From positions 624,371 to 688,370 of the forward strand of contig QRDG01001850.1 of assembly GCA_012064385.1 (NCBI GenBank): 64,000 nucleotides of DNA. The letters are read 5' to 3'. The notes under the pieces were generated by a model. That model was not told the origin of the DNA. It saw only the letters and a list, made by a program, of their open reading frames with translations, and made no database searches. Source of the stretch: Puccinellia tenuiflora. Its lineage: Eukaryota; Streptophyta; Magnoliopsida; Poales; Poaceae. The translations under genes were made by a program, and so were the position numbers. Below are positions 1 to 11,042 of this stretch, piece after piece (positions within the stretch are counted from its first letter, which is position 1; every line of letters starts with the position of its first letter).

Positions 1-1395
1 CCGTTAACAGAGTAACATAAGACATCAATCAATCATAACCATAATCACTCCACACTGTCTCCCTTGTTGACCAAATAGTTCTTTTGATGGAAATATTAAC
101 TTTATGAATTAACAACTACGAAACACCACACAGTTTCAAGATTTTAACTGTATTTCTTTACTAATCAATTTCCACTCAAATAACCAGCAAATTTAAGCAT
201 TCATCTTAATATCTCAAAACAATTGAGAAGCATCAAGTATCCACACAATGATCTGCAAGACTGTGCAGGCTTTCATTTCATTCCAATATCACATGGATAG
301 CATTTTGTCACTTTGACAATTCAAGCAATTTATCAATAAAAACTCTCCAACAAGTATAAGTGAAGAACAAGAGAGTTTAACATCAACAACTAGCAGCTCT
401 AAACAAGATAAAAGCTAAAAGCGAGAGCTTACTAGCAAATAAACAGTAGCTAAGAATACTCAACAAGATATAATTGAAGCAAAGGAGTATTCAAATGAAA
501 AAGCGGAGCATGCCTCTCTCCCGCACAAATAAAGCTAGGATCCAATAAGGATATGACCAGCAAACAAACAAAACAAAACTGAAAGCAAAAAGACGCTCCA
601 AGCATAGCACATAATATGTAAGGTGATAAAAACGTAGTTCAACGAAGACGACCTTATGATAGCGATGGAGAGGAGGGGATGCCTTGGGCATCCCCAAGCT
701 TAGACGCTTGATGGTTCTTGATATTCAGAGGGGGTGCCATGGAGGGATCCCCAAGCTTGAGCTCTGATCCATATTCAATTCTTTCATTATCCTCTCCTTT
801 GGAACTTAAAAAAACTCTTCACACAAAACTTCTCATAAACTGATTATAGGGTTAGTGCTCATAAATTAAAATGCACATGTGTTCAACTCAAGACATATTG
901 CAAACAACTTTATTGGGCATTAGCTACTGTTTACTAAGCCTCAATATGACACTCTACCTCTAGAGTATCATATTTGACGATAGTAAAAGAGACGAATACA
1001 AAATAAAAGCAGAATCTGTCAAAAACTGAACAGTCTGTAAAGATTGAATTTTTCAAGGCACTTCTGTAGCTCAAATCAGAAAACTCAAAACTAACGAAAG
1101 ATAGATAAAAGTATCAGGCTTGCTGTCTAAAAATATCAGAAAAATATAAAATTCAGGGATTGTTCGAGATTTTCTGCAACGGGCGCATAGAATCTGTTTC
1201 TAGACAACAAAACAATACCTCGCACTTTCAATGCATTAGAGGCTAAACTTGGCACAAAAAACCAAAACAAAAAGATACAATGAAGTTTCTACCGAGACAA
1301 CAACTCCATGACTAAGGAAAACTGAAAGGAAAAAGATAATGGGTTGCCTTCCAAAAGCGCTTTTCTTTAACGTCTTTTAGCTATGCGCAATGATT
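1..1395 (-). other. AT-rich internal region of the Athila-like element, no gene seen
   Basis: No ORF in either strand has a recognisable domain. Around 675-770 there are two similar short segments with the phrase ccccaagctt, as in spacer regions of grass Athila-type elements. The rest is AT-rich sequence with frequent stops in all frames. Confidence 0.6.
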
Positions 1396-2292
1396 TCAAT
1401 GATGCTCTAATAAGAATAAGAGTTGACAAAAGAGAGCATCAAGAAACAAATACCAAACATATTTAAGCCTAACCCACTTCCTATGCATAGGCATCTTGTA
1501 TGAAAATAATTCATTGGAGCATAAAGCTAGTAGCATAGGAAGACAAAGCAAGTGCAACTTCAAAACTTGCAACAAAAAGAGAGGTGTCTTAGTAACATGA
1601 GAACTCCAACAACCATATTTTACTCTCTCATAATAATTTTCAGTAGCATTATCAAAAAATTCAACGATGTAGTCATCACATAAGACATGCTTTTTATTAT
1701 CATAAATATCAATTGGAGGCGTAGATAAAGGAGTATCATTAAATTCATCACAAATAACAGTAGGAAAAGCATTTGATAGTTTATTTTTGTCTTTCTTGAG
1801 CCATGGAAGTTGTTGCATATCATACAAAGTAAGAGTTAAAGAGTTACTTTCATTAGAAGGTAGGTCCTCCTTTTGTTCCTCACTCCCCTCCTCTTTTTCA
1901 CCTAATGGGATCTTAGTTTCAGCAATTTCCTCCTCCATAGGTTCCTGCAAAGCATCGGTCTCTCCTTTTCGAAGAGAGACTTTCTTAACATATTCAGTAA
2001 TATAATAATTATCATTGTAATTTTCAAAGTAATATTTTAGTACAGTAAAATTCTCAGTTTGATAACGAGCATTATCAATGTTCTCCAGCAAAGAAGCAAT
2101 TTCATAGGCACCTTTAAAAGCAACAAATTCTTCAATTTGTTCAACATCAAAGAAATCAAAATTTTCCCTAGCATAAGAAGTTAAGGTTTCATTTTCATTG
2201 TCCTGACATTGGAAGGGGAGGTGTGGAGTGCACCTCCCACACGAACATTTTATATCATAGAGGAAACTTATATTTTCAGCATACAAGTTCAC
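1396..2292 (-). CDS. Hypothetical ORF of the Athila-like retrotransposon
   Basis: An open frame of 298 codons lies about 300 bp downstream of the primer-binding site, where the first ORF of an LTR element is expected. The protein has a Cys-rich N-terminal patch (CSCGRC, residues 17-22), an acidic Glu-rich middle (about 115-150) and a hydrophobic C-terminal part (about 235-295). I do not see the Retrotrans_gag core or a CCHC knuckle, so it cannot be called gag from sequence alone. The frame is unbroken, unlike most ORFs nearby. It may be a lineage-specific protein of a non-autonomous family or a diverged gag. Function is unknown. Confidence 0.5.
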   Translation of the reverse strand: MNLYAENISFLYDIKCSCGRCTPHLPFQCQDNENETLTSYARENFDFFDVEQIEEFVAFKGAYEIASLLENIDNARYQTENFTVLKYYFENYNDNYYITEYVKKVSLRKGETDALQEPMEEEIAETKIPLGEKEEGSEEQKEDLPSNESNSLTLTLYDMQQLPWLKKDKNKLSNAFPTVICDEFNDTPLSTPPIDIYDNKKHVLCDDYIVEFFDNATENYYERVKYGCWSSHVTKTPLFLLQVLKLHLLCLPMLLALCSNELFSYKMPMHRKWVRLKYVWYLFLDALFCQLLFLLEHH

Positions 2293-2583
2293 TTTTTCCA
2301 GAAATTCCTAAAGTTGTTTCCCTTTCTGCGACAAGCGGTGTTCCTTATAGTATTTTTACTGATCTTCTGTAAAACCAGAAAAAGATCTAGTTTCAAAGAA
2401 AGTAGCCATTAAGAACAACCAAAGAACTAAGCATACTAATAAAACATGATAAAATACTACACTAATTTTTTGGGTTTAATTTTTTGAAACAAGAAAATAA
2501 ACTAAACGAGAAATAAAACAAGTAAGACAAAAGCAAAGTAAAATGATTGAGAGTATGAGACTCCCCTTGCTATAGCTCCAAAG

Positions 2584-2601
2584 TCCCCGACAACGGCGCC
2601 A
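2584..2601 (-). other. Primer-binding site, tRNA-Asp type
   Basis: On the minus strand the 18 bases read TGGCGCCGTTGTCGGGGA, nearly complementary to the 3' end of plant tRNA-Asp. It lies six bases inside the LTR end at 2608. This position marks the LTR as the 5' LTR and fixes the minus orientation. Athila-type elements commonly use this primer. Confidence 0.85.
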
Positions 2602-2607
2602 GAAAAC

Positions 2608-4210
2608 TGCTTGATGATCGGTGATGGTAGCGTTGGGTTGTGCCCCAAGCGAAGGCGTGGATGTAGTAAGTAGCAGTTTTCCCTCGTTAACGAACCGAGG
2701 TTTATCGAATGAGTAGGACTTTGAAATCAACAACAAAGTAAATGTTGAAGATCTCTGGCGCTTAATCTTCAACAGACGTGGACCTGCACACACTCAACCA
2801 ATTACTTTGCTCCCAACGGCGGAAAGGTTGTCAGTCTTTCCGGTCTCGTAGAAAACAAAGCGTTAATTGTATAGTGTAATAGATGAAAATATGAAAGTGG
2901 ACCATAGGAGTAATGATGATGAAAAGTGATGAATAAAGGTTGTAATCAATGTAAAAAGATGGACCGGGGGCCATGGGTTCACTAGTGGAGTCTCTCAAGT
3001 AAATAAAACACTGATATGGTTGGTAAAAAAATTACAGCTAGGCAATTGACAAGATTATAATACAAACTTAATCTAGCTATGACATAGAGAACATGATAAT
3101 ATTTATGTAGGTATCATGACAATGAACAATGACCGTTGAGTCCAACTGCATCTTTGTCTGAAAAGTCCACTGTGGGATCGCTATCCAGCCTGCCACCCAA
3201 CGGTATTAAGTTGCAAGCAACAGACATTTGCATTAAGTAAAGCGCATGAAGTAAGCAATACTAATATCAAAAGGGACATTAACACCTCTGTTTTACCCTT
3301 AGTAACAACAACACACCCTCGCCCTTAGACGTTTCTGTCACTCGTGCCCAGGAACAAAAGGGGGCATGAACCCACTATCTATCATAAATACTCCCTCTTG
3401 GAGATACACACAATCACTTGGCCAAAGTAACTACGCACATCAGAGAGTATGCAAGAACATAAATCAACATATAAGAATCATGCACAATCTGATCATAACT
3501 TCATAATCCATCAGATCCCAGCAAACACATCACATAGCATTACAATAATCGATCTTGATCAAGTTAGGCAGCTCACAAGATCATAATACATGAAGCACAA
3601 GGGAGAGAGACTACTTTCTAGATACTGCCATGGACCCGTAGTCCAAGGTGGGACTACTCACAAATCATCCCGGAGGAAGGCATGGCGATGAAGAGCCCTT
3701 CGGGATCGATCTCCCCTCCGGCAGGGTGCCGGGATCAGCTTTGGAATCACCCTCGAACTAGGGTTTATGGTGGCGGCGCCTCGGGGTGACTTCTCTAGAA
3801 AATAATGGCCGCCTCGACGTTTTTGGGATTAATCTGATTTATAGGCGTCGGAGGGGCCGAGGGGACCCACCAGGAGCAGGGGCGGGTCCCACCCGCCGCC
3901 CTAGGGCAGGCCGCGGCTGGGGGTTGTCCCTGCCCTGTTGGTGGCCCCCAGGGCTGCCCTCTGGACTGAAACTCCGTCTTGGCGAATAAAAAATCCTCGT
4001 AAATTTTCAGCGCATTCCGAGAATATTTCCTGTGGTAAGTTTCTGAAACGGAAAGACAGCAAAAATAGTAAACTGGCACTAGGCATCTTGTCAATAGGTT
4101 ATTCCGACAAAATGCATAAAAATGATGTAATAAGATAGTAGAAACATGTGACAATATCACAAAACTAGCATGGATCAATAAAAAATTATAGATACATTTG
4201 ACACGTATCA
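2608..4210 (-). repeat. 5' LTR of the Athila-like element
   Basis: The LTR is 1603 bp. On the minus strand it starts TGATACGTGTCAAATG and ends AAGCA just before the PBS, giving TG...CA termini. A GC-rich block at about 3650-3970 is the likely transcribed leader region. The LTR resembles the truncated LTR at 48620-49954: both share the stretch near gcaagcaacag, the phrase ggatcgctatccagc and the end near agcagttttcc. The two are diverged relatives, not recent copies. Confidence 0.8.
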
Positions 4211-5214
4211 CGTTCCCATAAGAACGCTTGGATCATTCTGAGCTTCTTCAGCATTGACGTGGGTCAAACAACCATGTCCAGCACCATTGGTTTTTGCCAT
4301 TTTCTTGGGCGGAGGGACTACTTGATCAGCTTTGTTCTGAGGGCAGTTCTTTGAAATATGACCAGGCTCCCCACAGTTGTAACAAATGATGCTAGCTGGA
4401 TCACCAGATGGACGATAACCTGACCCACCACCATAGGTTGAAGTAGCATGGGGTGTAGTCTGGCGAGGAGCATAGCGAGAAGTCTTTGGTGCATACTGAG
4501 CTCGTGGAACAGTGCTATATGGAATGAACACACGGCGCTTCTTGGAGCCAGAAGAAGATGCACGAGAATCACTAGAAGCTTGCTTAATGGCAGACTCCAT
4601 TTCCTTCCTTCCTTGCTCAAGAGTAATAGCCTGATTGTACAACTCCTGGAAGGTTTGGAACTTGAAAGGCAACATCTCATAGCGGAGTGAAGGATTGAGG
4701 CCCTTGCGGAACAGTTCTTGCTTATCCTCGTCATTGGTGGCATCACGAGGAGCATAGCGAGCAAAACGGGTGAACTCACGCCCATAAGTCTCGATATCGC
4801 ACTTATTCTGAGAAAGCTCTAGGAACTCCTTCCTTTTGATGTCCATCACTTCCTTAGGGATATAGGCAGCACAGAACGCAGTACGGAATTCTTCCCAGGT
4901 AACATCATGTCCTGGCGCCTACAATGCCAAGAAACCTTACCACCAAGCACCTGCTGCATCCTCTAGTAGGTGGTGAAGTTCACACGGTCACGGTCTTGGA
5001 CACGGAGAGCGTTAAACTTGCGCTCAATGGTCCTGAGCCAATTATCATCATCGAGAGGCTGTTTTGGATCTGAAAAGAACGGAGGCTGTGCTCGAATGAA
5101 CTCCACAAGTGTAGCACACTCATTCTAACGATGATCACTTTTCTGTGCCACACGCTCGAGGAGACGCTCAGTGTTCAGGCGGTTGTTCTCGCTGTTCTGG
5201 AGAACCTGCGCCAT
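4211..5214 (-). pseudogene. gag: Gypsy gag pseudogene with CCHC zinc knuckle
   Basis: The frame begins at an ATG at 5214 (MAQVLQNSEN) and is broken by TAG codons at 5125-5127 and 4963-4965 and by a frameshift near 4910-4930. After that a 213-codon open stretch runs from 4849. The gag core is visible (an EEFR-type segment, then DIKRKEFLELSQ and YGREFTRFARYAP), followed by a Ser/Arg-rich linker and one CCHC knuckle, CYNCGEPGHISKNC. Gag packages the element's RNA into particles. The gene is cut at 4210 by the Athila-like insertion, so pol, if it exists, is beyond the left edge. It is non-functional. Confidence 0.8.
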
Positions 5215-5735
5215 TGTGGGAGGTGGCGGTAGTTCTTCCCAGCATTGTTCTGATCATCACGGCCACGATTGCGGCCAACTAAACCTCGAGTACCATGAGA
5301 CATCCAGCCGACGTACAAACCATAATTATGGAGTGTAGGGATAACACACGATCGCAAGATCATTTTCGATACATTACTTGTCCAAAGACAATAGGAAGAT
5401 CAAGTAACTTGATATGGTATTTCTGAAGCAATGTAGAAACAATGCTCCAGAGCAACTAAGTTAACTTGGAGACTTGAACAGCTTTAGCAACCTACCACGG
5501 AGTACTAGAGGAAAAACAACCCAACCCTCGAGGACCTAGTTTTGAAGTTAACATATGAGAAGTTAAAACCTTTGAAATCAAATAAGGTAAGGTGACTCAG
5601 AGTTCAGAGCGATACCAGATAAGGAGTAAAAAGAATGCTAAGAAGTTTTCACAACTCATTTTCAGGTTCAAAATAGTTTTCACAATCACTAGACTCAACA
5701 TCGACCAATAGTAAGGGTTTCCTACAGGCAGTCCT

Positions 5736-5747
5736 GCTCTGATACCA
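5736..5747 (-). other. Primer-binding site, tRNA-iMet type
   Basis: On the minus strand the bases read TGGTATCAGAGC, the usual 12-base match to the 3' end of initiator tRNA-Met. It lies between the gag pseudogene and the LTR end near 5756, which confirms that this Gypsy element reads on the minus strand. Confidence 0.85.
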
Positions 5748-5755
5748 AAAACTTT

Positions 5756-5823
5756 TAGCGACCCCAGACCCAGGGTTATACATAAGTGTTATGTGCTATT
5801 AGACATGATAGCCGAGAGTTACT
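5756..5823 (-). repeat. Extra copy of the Gypsy LTR 3' end (68 bp)
   Basis: These 68 bases match 6087-6154, the 3' end of the Gypsy LTR, with only a few differences (for example agcgaccccaga against agtgaccccgga). This copy touches the PBS side, as the true LTR end should. The second copy is separated from it by 261 bp of Copia sequence. The arrangement is not a normal target-site duplication, which would be 5 bp. Confidence 0.8.
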
Positions 5824-6084
5824 TGGCAGCAGTGAGGACAATCTTCAGATTCATGAACCAATCTGAGAAGTTTCTTCCATCATCTTTCAGCTTGTCTTTC
5901 TCTAGGAACACGTTAAAATTCATGGTGGTAGTGGGACGGGCAAATGATCTATAACATATTTACAATGGTGTTTAGACTATGTTCATCATAATTTGTTCGA
6001 GTTAATCTAAATTACAAGTCGAACTCCCACTAAACTCACCATCTCTCGGGTTGTCTAGTGATACACGATCCAAATCCGCTACAC
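5824..6084 (-). pseudogene. Copia (Angela/BARE1-like) gag N-terminus and leader fragment
   Basis: On the minus strand an ATG at 5923 starts a peptide containing FLEKDKLKDDGRNFSDW, the typical start of Copia gag (DUF4219/UBN2 type). Upstream, 5924-6084 matches the leader of the Angela-like element at 56485-56550: both have gaactcccactaaactca, then gtgatacacgatccaaatcc or a close variant. The fragment is only 261 bp and lies between two copies of a Gypsy LTR end. It has no LTR or PBS of its own, so it is not a normal insertion. Confidence 0.75.
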
Positions 6085-8370
6085 TGTAGTGACCCCGGAC
6101 CCAGGGTTATACATAAGTGTTATGTGCTCTTAGACATGATAGCCGAGAGTTACTAGGGTACCAATCCCAGGTGACATTTCACCGCAGGCATGCCGGGAAC
6201 ACCGGTCACACAAAATCCCTCGGAAGACTAGCACATCTAATCATAACCACGAATGCATAACAAATAATCCTAGGATCTAGCTAAGCTGTCGGACTCGGCC
6301 TCTGAGTTATGGAGAAATGCTATGTGTCACTGATCATGCTACACAACCGAGGGTTACTGGGGTTACCACTCCCAGGCCGAGTAAACATCGGCAGGCGTGC
6401 TCGGAATGGATCATTGGCACCACGACCCCTCGGCTGCGCCATAACACGGGCATAACCAAAACTGCATAACAATGAGCCCAAGAACCATAACCCGTCGACC
6501 GTGCACTTTATATCCATACACGTATCATGCACGGGAAGGGAAGCGGACAACCGGTCAAAGCAGTGACTCTATGACACGAAGTTATATGATACAAGTCTTA
6601 CTAGAATAAGATAACATTACATGCAGAGGTCACCTGACCCAACATTACAACAAGCAACGGAAAGCAAATTATGTTTTTCTAAACAACAAGTTTTACAAAA
6701 GGCCTAAGAGGCCATATGTAAGCAGACGGTGAAGTCCCATTCACAGATACTAGGCTGCTACCTGGGAACTCCAAACTACTCGTCGATGTCCATGAAGAAA
6801 CCTCTGTCGGTGGTGTCGTCGGGCTTTGAAACAAAAATTAGCGCAGGCCTGAGTACAAAGTACTCAGTGAAGACTGTAAACCGTTACGGTAAAATGCAAG
6901 GCTTAGAGGCTGTCTGAGGACTCATTTGCATAAAGCCATCTTTTTAATTGAGGGAGAAGAATTAGAAATTCGTCTACTCAGAAGTTTTCTAAAGGGGGTA
7001 AGAGAAAAATTTTCTACCACCTTTGATCATCTTTGAAACCACCAGAAACTTCATCAACTAAACTGCTCTACTAGGATCACTCCCTCGACTATCCCTCGAG
7101 GAAGCGACCCGCAAATGTTGTTATCAAGTTTTACGGATATATTCAAGTTGTATATTTATGATCAAATAGCAAGACCCAAGTCGTCCTTAACCGTGGACAT
7201 GGCTATTCGAATAGATTTAATCCCTGCAGGGGTGTACAGTTTGGTCCACATGTGTCGACCGACTCCTGGTGCCAAGCTATTAGCACTCTTCCGGGGAATG
7301 CCGGCAGATGGGGGTCGACCACCACACGTAGCTTGCCTAGATGTGCCCATAAGCCAACCCAAATAGGGTCGTTCTGCCATTAACAAGAGATGGCCATCTC
7401 CTGACGGTCCCTATTTCTGTGCGTGGGGACCAAGATCAGTTTGTCCTTCACTTGTCTCTAGACACGACCTATCTTTTCTCTCAAAACATTTTTCAACTTT
7501 CGCCAAATGGAACACGGCAAACTACGTGTCCTACGGGCACACCTAATCAAGAAACAGCCAAGCGGGGTTCAAGGGCCCGCGTGTGTCGTACTCTCAAGTC
7601 TTGGTTGAAGCGATAAGCATAAGAGGTCCTAGGGCGGCACGAACAAGACAACCCACCACATCCCACTGTGGCCTCATTGTCCCAGCCTTTTAGTCAAATT
7701 AACATGTTCACACATCTTTCCTCGTCAACCTGTCATGCTAGATTCAACCGCAGCTCTGATTCATCAACATGACGGACCAGATCATAAGCTAAGCATGGCT
7801 AAGCATGAAGACATGAATAGGCTCTGGCGATACACAAGCAACCCTAATCATGCAAGGATGGATAACAGGTAATAGCGACAAGGGAACATGCAAAGATAGG
7901 CTAACTCTACCTATTGACCAAAAGCATTGGAACCGATATGATGCTTATCAGAAAAGATACTTGAAATATAGGATCAGATAGAAGAAGGGGTTGTGCTTGC
8001 CTTGATCGACAAGGTTCAGCTGTTTGTCGTCGATGGCGGTGTTGAACCCAGACTCGGGCTCGGCTCCTATCACAAAGAAGCAAACACGGGAAAGAAAAAC
8101 AACAATCAACACATGGCATCGATGCAATGCGCAATGTGAGTGCATGTCAAATTCAATTTACTGGAATTGGAAGTGAACCTTAATCGAATGCATAATTTAA
8201 ATGGGGTTCCATTTGCCAATTATAGCATTTAAGGAAAAATTCCCCATAATTGGATAATAGTGGCATTTTAGTAATTCTAACAACTTTTAATTTTAGTTGT
8301 CCAATCAGGCACGAATTTGAGATAATCAGATAGCTTGTATTTTTCTGAACATTTTGATACATTGTTTGCA
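6085..8370 (-). repeat. LTR of the Gypsy element (gag at 4211-5214)
   Basis: The LTR is about 2.29 kb, read on the minus strand from TGCAAACAATG (8370) to GGGGTCACTACA (6085). Its 3' end matches the 68-bp copy next to the PBS. Internal related segments (6093-6180 and 6290-6390; both near gccgagagttact or accgagggttact) suggest an old internal duplication. The right boundary is inferred from TG...CA ends and from the point where homology to a Tat-like LTR begins (8377). No coding region is seen in it. Confidence 0.65.
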
Positions 8371-8376
8371 TTTTTT

Positions 8377-8608
8377 CGACTAATTTACAGAGTTCTACTC
8401 AAATCCGGCTTGGGCCTTGCCTTGGGAGCTAAGTCGACTACAATGCAGGCCGCCTTCTGGAACCTTCCCTTAGCCAGATGGGCCTCCTATGCTTCATCAT
8501 ACTAAGCCGCCCGGTAAGCCGGATTCGGCTTACCACCACTATGGGCCACCCTGGTATGCTGGATTTTAGTCATCTCCGTGAAGGTACCTGTTCGGCATAA
8601 CCCCAATA
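8377..8608 (-). repeat. 3' LTR remnant of Tat-like element A
   Basis: This segment aligns closely with 50229-50458, the right part of the 504-bp LTR of element E. Shared phrases include acagagttctactc and accaccactatgggcca. The R/U5 part that E has at 49955-50228 is missing here, where the Gypsy LTR ends. The LTR terminus (ccccaata against ccccaaca in E) is mutated. It is followed by agcccccgg, which on the minus strand is a short G-rich polypurine tract just before the 3' LTR, so element A reads on the minus strand. Confidence 0.7.
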
Positions 8609-9006
8609 ATAGCCCCCGGAAAGCTTAAAGTTCTTCAACGGTCGGCTTTTGTTTTCCAGTTGTAAGTCGTCCGGCAAAACTCTTTGTCAGTTATTTAACT
8701 TGGAGAATTCCCAAAATCCTTTAATCTTCAGGACAAGTCGAACAGGCTTGACGGTCTTTGTGAGGCGGCTTCTTTTGTCGGACAAACACTCGAGTATCAA
8801 GCGACACACGTCCGTTGATTTGACGACCATATCAGATACGGCAGACTGTGTTTGACCGGCATCTTTGAATGCATAGGCTAGATTGTGTTTTTCCTGCATA
8901 AGAACCGAGGCATCATGGAGAAGGATCTCCACATAATGGCACGATCACGTGACGTGTGGCAGAAATTTCGCTTCCGCAACCACCCGCACGAATCTCAGAA
9001 CAGGGC

Positions 9007-9014
9007 TATAAAAG
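9007..9014 (+). promoter_or_regulatory. TATA box of the antisense gene of element A
   Basis: TATAAAAG lies 107 bp upstream of the ATG at 9114, within ggctataaaaggtacc, a canonical grass core promoter context. It faces the plus strand, opposite to element A itself, and would drive the antisense ORF. The region from 8609 to here is also conserved in element E (50459-50780), which suggests that the antisense promoter region is a regular part of this family. Confidence 0.55.
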
Positions 9015-9113
9015 GTACCTCATCGTCTCTACCAAGGCCACCGCTTCTATTTGCTCGCGCCCTAGCTCTCTTGCCTCCCCTAGATCTCTTGCTTCCCGAG
9101 TTCCTCATCCTTC

Positions 9114-9836
9114 ATGGCTTCTGGCGCCCCCCTCTCCCCTGGTCATGCCGACGAGCTGCAGCGCAACACACCGCTGCCAATAGGAACCGCAGCTTCCTAG
9201 GCTACCTCCGTCGCTACAGCAAGCTACGCCGTCACCGCTCCAATCTCTTCCACCGCGGCGATCTCGGGTCATGATGAAATCGCTTTCGCCCAAACTGCGG
9301 CTGAGGCTGCGGCTGCGGCCACTTTGGTCACTGCGGCCGTTGATGATGCGGACAAAGAGGCGAGGGCCACTGAAGAAGAAGAAGAGGAGGAAGCCGGCGA
9401 CAACGAAGGCACTGCCAGCAACCCTACCCACAAGTGGGCTTGCTTACGGGTGGACGAAGGCGAGCTTGAAGGAATGGCGGCGGACGGCGTCATCCCTCCG
9501 ACTTCTGAGTCTATTCCGACTTGGCGATCTGACTTTGGCGATCCGTCTCCTACCCCGATCAATGACGAATGGGTACTTCTTTCATCCCATATCGCTCGGG
9601 GTTTCACTTTGCCGCCTTCGGCTTTTATGCTGGAGATCTTAGATCATTATGGTCTCCAGCTCCACAACATAACTCCCAACAGTCTGCTTTACATTTCCGG
9701 CTTCGTGGCACTTTTCGAAGGCTACATAGGAATAGCACTTAGGTTAGACTTCTTTAAATACTGCTTCGGTGTAAAGTGGCAGACTGTGAATAAGGAGCTG
9801 CTGGTTGTCGGCTCCATAAGCTTCAATATGTGCTGG
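9114..9836 (+). pseudogene. Antisense extra ORF of Tat-like element A (PF04195-type, 'putative gypsy type transposon')
   Basis: The frame starts at an ATG at 9114, meets a TAG at 9198-9200 and is then open to 9836, where another LTR cuts it. After an Ala-rich and an acidic tract comes a conserved block with HNITPNSLLYISGFVALFEG and IALRLDFFKYCFGVKWQ, which I recognise as the PF04195 family. Such proteins are known as additional ORFs lying antisense near the 3' LTR of plant Tat-lineage elements; their role is unknown. Strand, TATA box and position next to the 3' LTR all fit. The early stop and the truncation make this copy non-functional. Confidence 0.7.
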
Positions 9837-10813
9837 TGTCGTGACTTGGATCACGGACACGGGGAGAAAAGGATATCCCCTTTTTAGGTTCGGTATGGGG
9901 CGCGAAGGAGGCTGAGAAACGTCTTCCGCCGGGAGGACTTTGTCTATGCCTTAGATCTACGTACTAGCAAGCAACGCAGAGACACAAGGAGTTTACCCAG
10001 GTTCGGGCCACCCAGAGGCTAACAGCCCTACTCCTGCATGTCTGGATTGAGTGGTATATCATGGTGTAGCTTTAAATGGGTGGTTGTGGGTGCCAACCCA
10101 GGAGGTGTCAGCTAGAGGTTGAAGATGAGCAGATCCTGACCCGGAGGAGATCACTTCTCGCCTATGCTACTCTTCATCTTATGCGCTACCTATCCTAGCC
10201 TCCGACTCTCTGGAAATCCATCCTCTCTAGAAATCCCCCCTTTCCTCAGGTGCCTTGGTCATCCTTTTATAGGCTAAGGGGGTCCCATAGGTGCACCTTT
10301 TGGGGCGGAGGGGTTTTGGCGGGAAAACCCCTCCGGGTTCTTCTTCGGGGGTGACGGGCCTCTTCTCGTCCAAGTATTCTTCTAAGGGGGGTTAGGTGCG
10401 GTAGCCCACCTTTTACAGGGTAGACGGACAGAGGCTGACACCTTTTTCCGACCCTGTCCCCCCACGACGCCTCCATCTTCTTGGCGCCCAAGTCTTCTAG
10501 GAGCTTCCAGCTGGAGCTGGCAAGCCTATCCTCCTCACATGTGCAGAGGTTAGATCCCGGGGATGAGCCTGGCCTCCTGCCGGGCATCGGTGTCCCCGGG
10601 ACCTCCGCTTCGTCTGCCGGGTTGAAGGGGCCCCGGAAGGTCCCCTGGTCCTTAGCTGTGGTTGTCGATGTCGTGCTTGCCTGGTCGCCGTGGGCAGATG
10701 GGGGGCCCATCTGCCAGTCTTGAACCTTGCCCTTGTTCGCCTTCTTGGTGGGCCCACAGGTGGTGGACCCACTTTGACCGAATCAGGGGAACCCCGTGTT
10801 CACTGTTGCGACA
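9837..10813 (-). repeat. 3' LTR of Tat-like element B
   Basis: The 977-bp LTR begins TGTCGCAACAGTG and ends CACGACA on the minus strand. Its outer five bases (TGTCG and CGACA) form an inverted pair. The end segment contains, on the minus strand, the phrase ccgaacctgggtaaactc, typical of the R/U5 end of many grass Gypsy LTRs. A TATAAAAGG lies at 10263-10271 on the minus strand. Right of it the minus strand reads ccggggctac, a polypurine-like tract as in elements A and E, so the internal region lies to the right. It splits the antisense gene of element A. Confidence 0.7.
10263..10271 (-). promoter_or_regulatory. TATA box of LTR B
   Basis: The minus strand reads TATAAAAGG, about 430 bp upstream of the LTR's 3' end. 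This is a plausible core promoter of the retrotransposon and supports the minus orientation. Confidence 0.5.
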
Positions 10814-11042
10814 GTAGCCCCGGGCATAGTCCCGAGGGCGACGTCCTTCTGCCGCCGGGAATATGACCAAAAAAGTGAAAGTGGGTCCCCGGCGTCATGT
10901 CTTGATCATCTTGTCCCATCCGTCGGGGCCGCGCTCGCAGGGGAGCAGTGCGAGCCCACTTGGTGAATGTTGCGATCCACACGGACCGCCAACGTCCGTC
11001 TTGAACCCAACAGGAGGAAGCGTCCCAAACGGAATGTCTCCT

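Larger units (their letters stand above)
1..4210 (-). mobile_element. Athila-like Ty3/Gypsy retrotransposon, 5' portion (runs off the left edge)
   Basis: The element reads on the minus strand. From right to left it shows a 1.6-kb LTR (2608-4210), a tRNA-Asp type primer-binding site (2584-2601), an ORF of 298 codons (1396-2292) and about 1.4 kb of AT-rich sequence without a convincing ORF. PBS type and LTR start (TGATACG) fit the Athila lineage of Gypsy elements in grasses. Its right end interrupts the gag of another Gypsy element, so it inserted later than that element. The bases after the LTR (4211-4215, CGTTC) should be one copy of the target-site duplication; the other copy lies outside the window. 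No protease, RT or integrase is visible in the part that is present. Confidence 0.8.

Noticed and set aside
7115..7386. Overlapping plus and minus ORFs of 74-83 codons
   Set aside because: They lie within the Gypsy LTR 6085-8370 and show no domain.
10505..10518. Possible LTR end at 10509 with a GCTGG duplication matching 9832-9836
   Set aside because: The pentamer also occurs by chance nearby, and the LTR body, TATA box and polypurine tract support the end at 10813.
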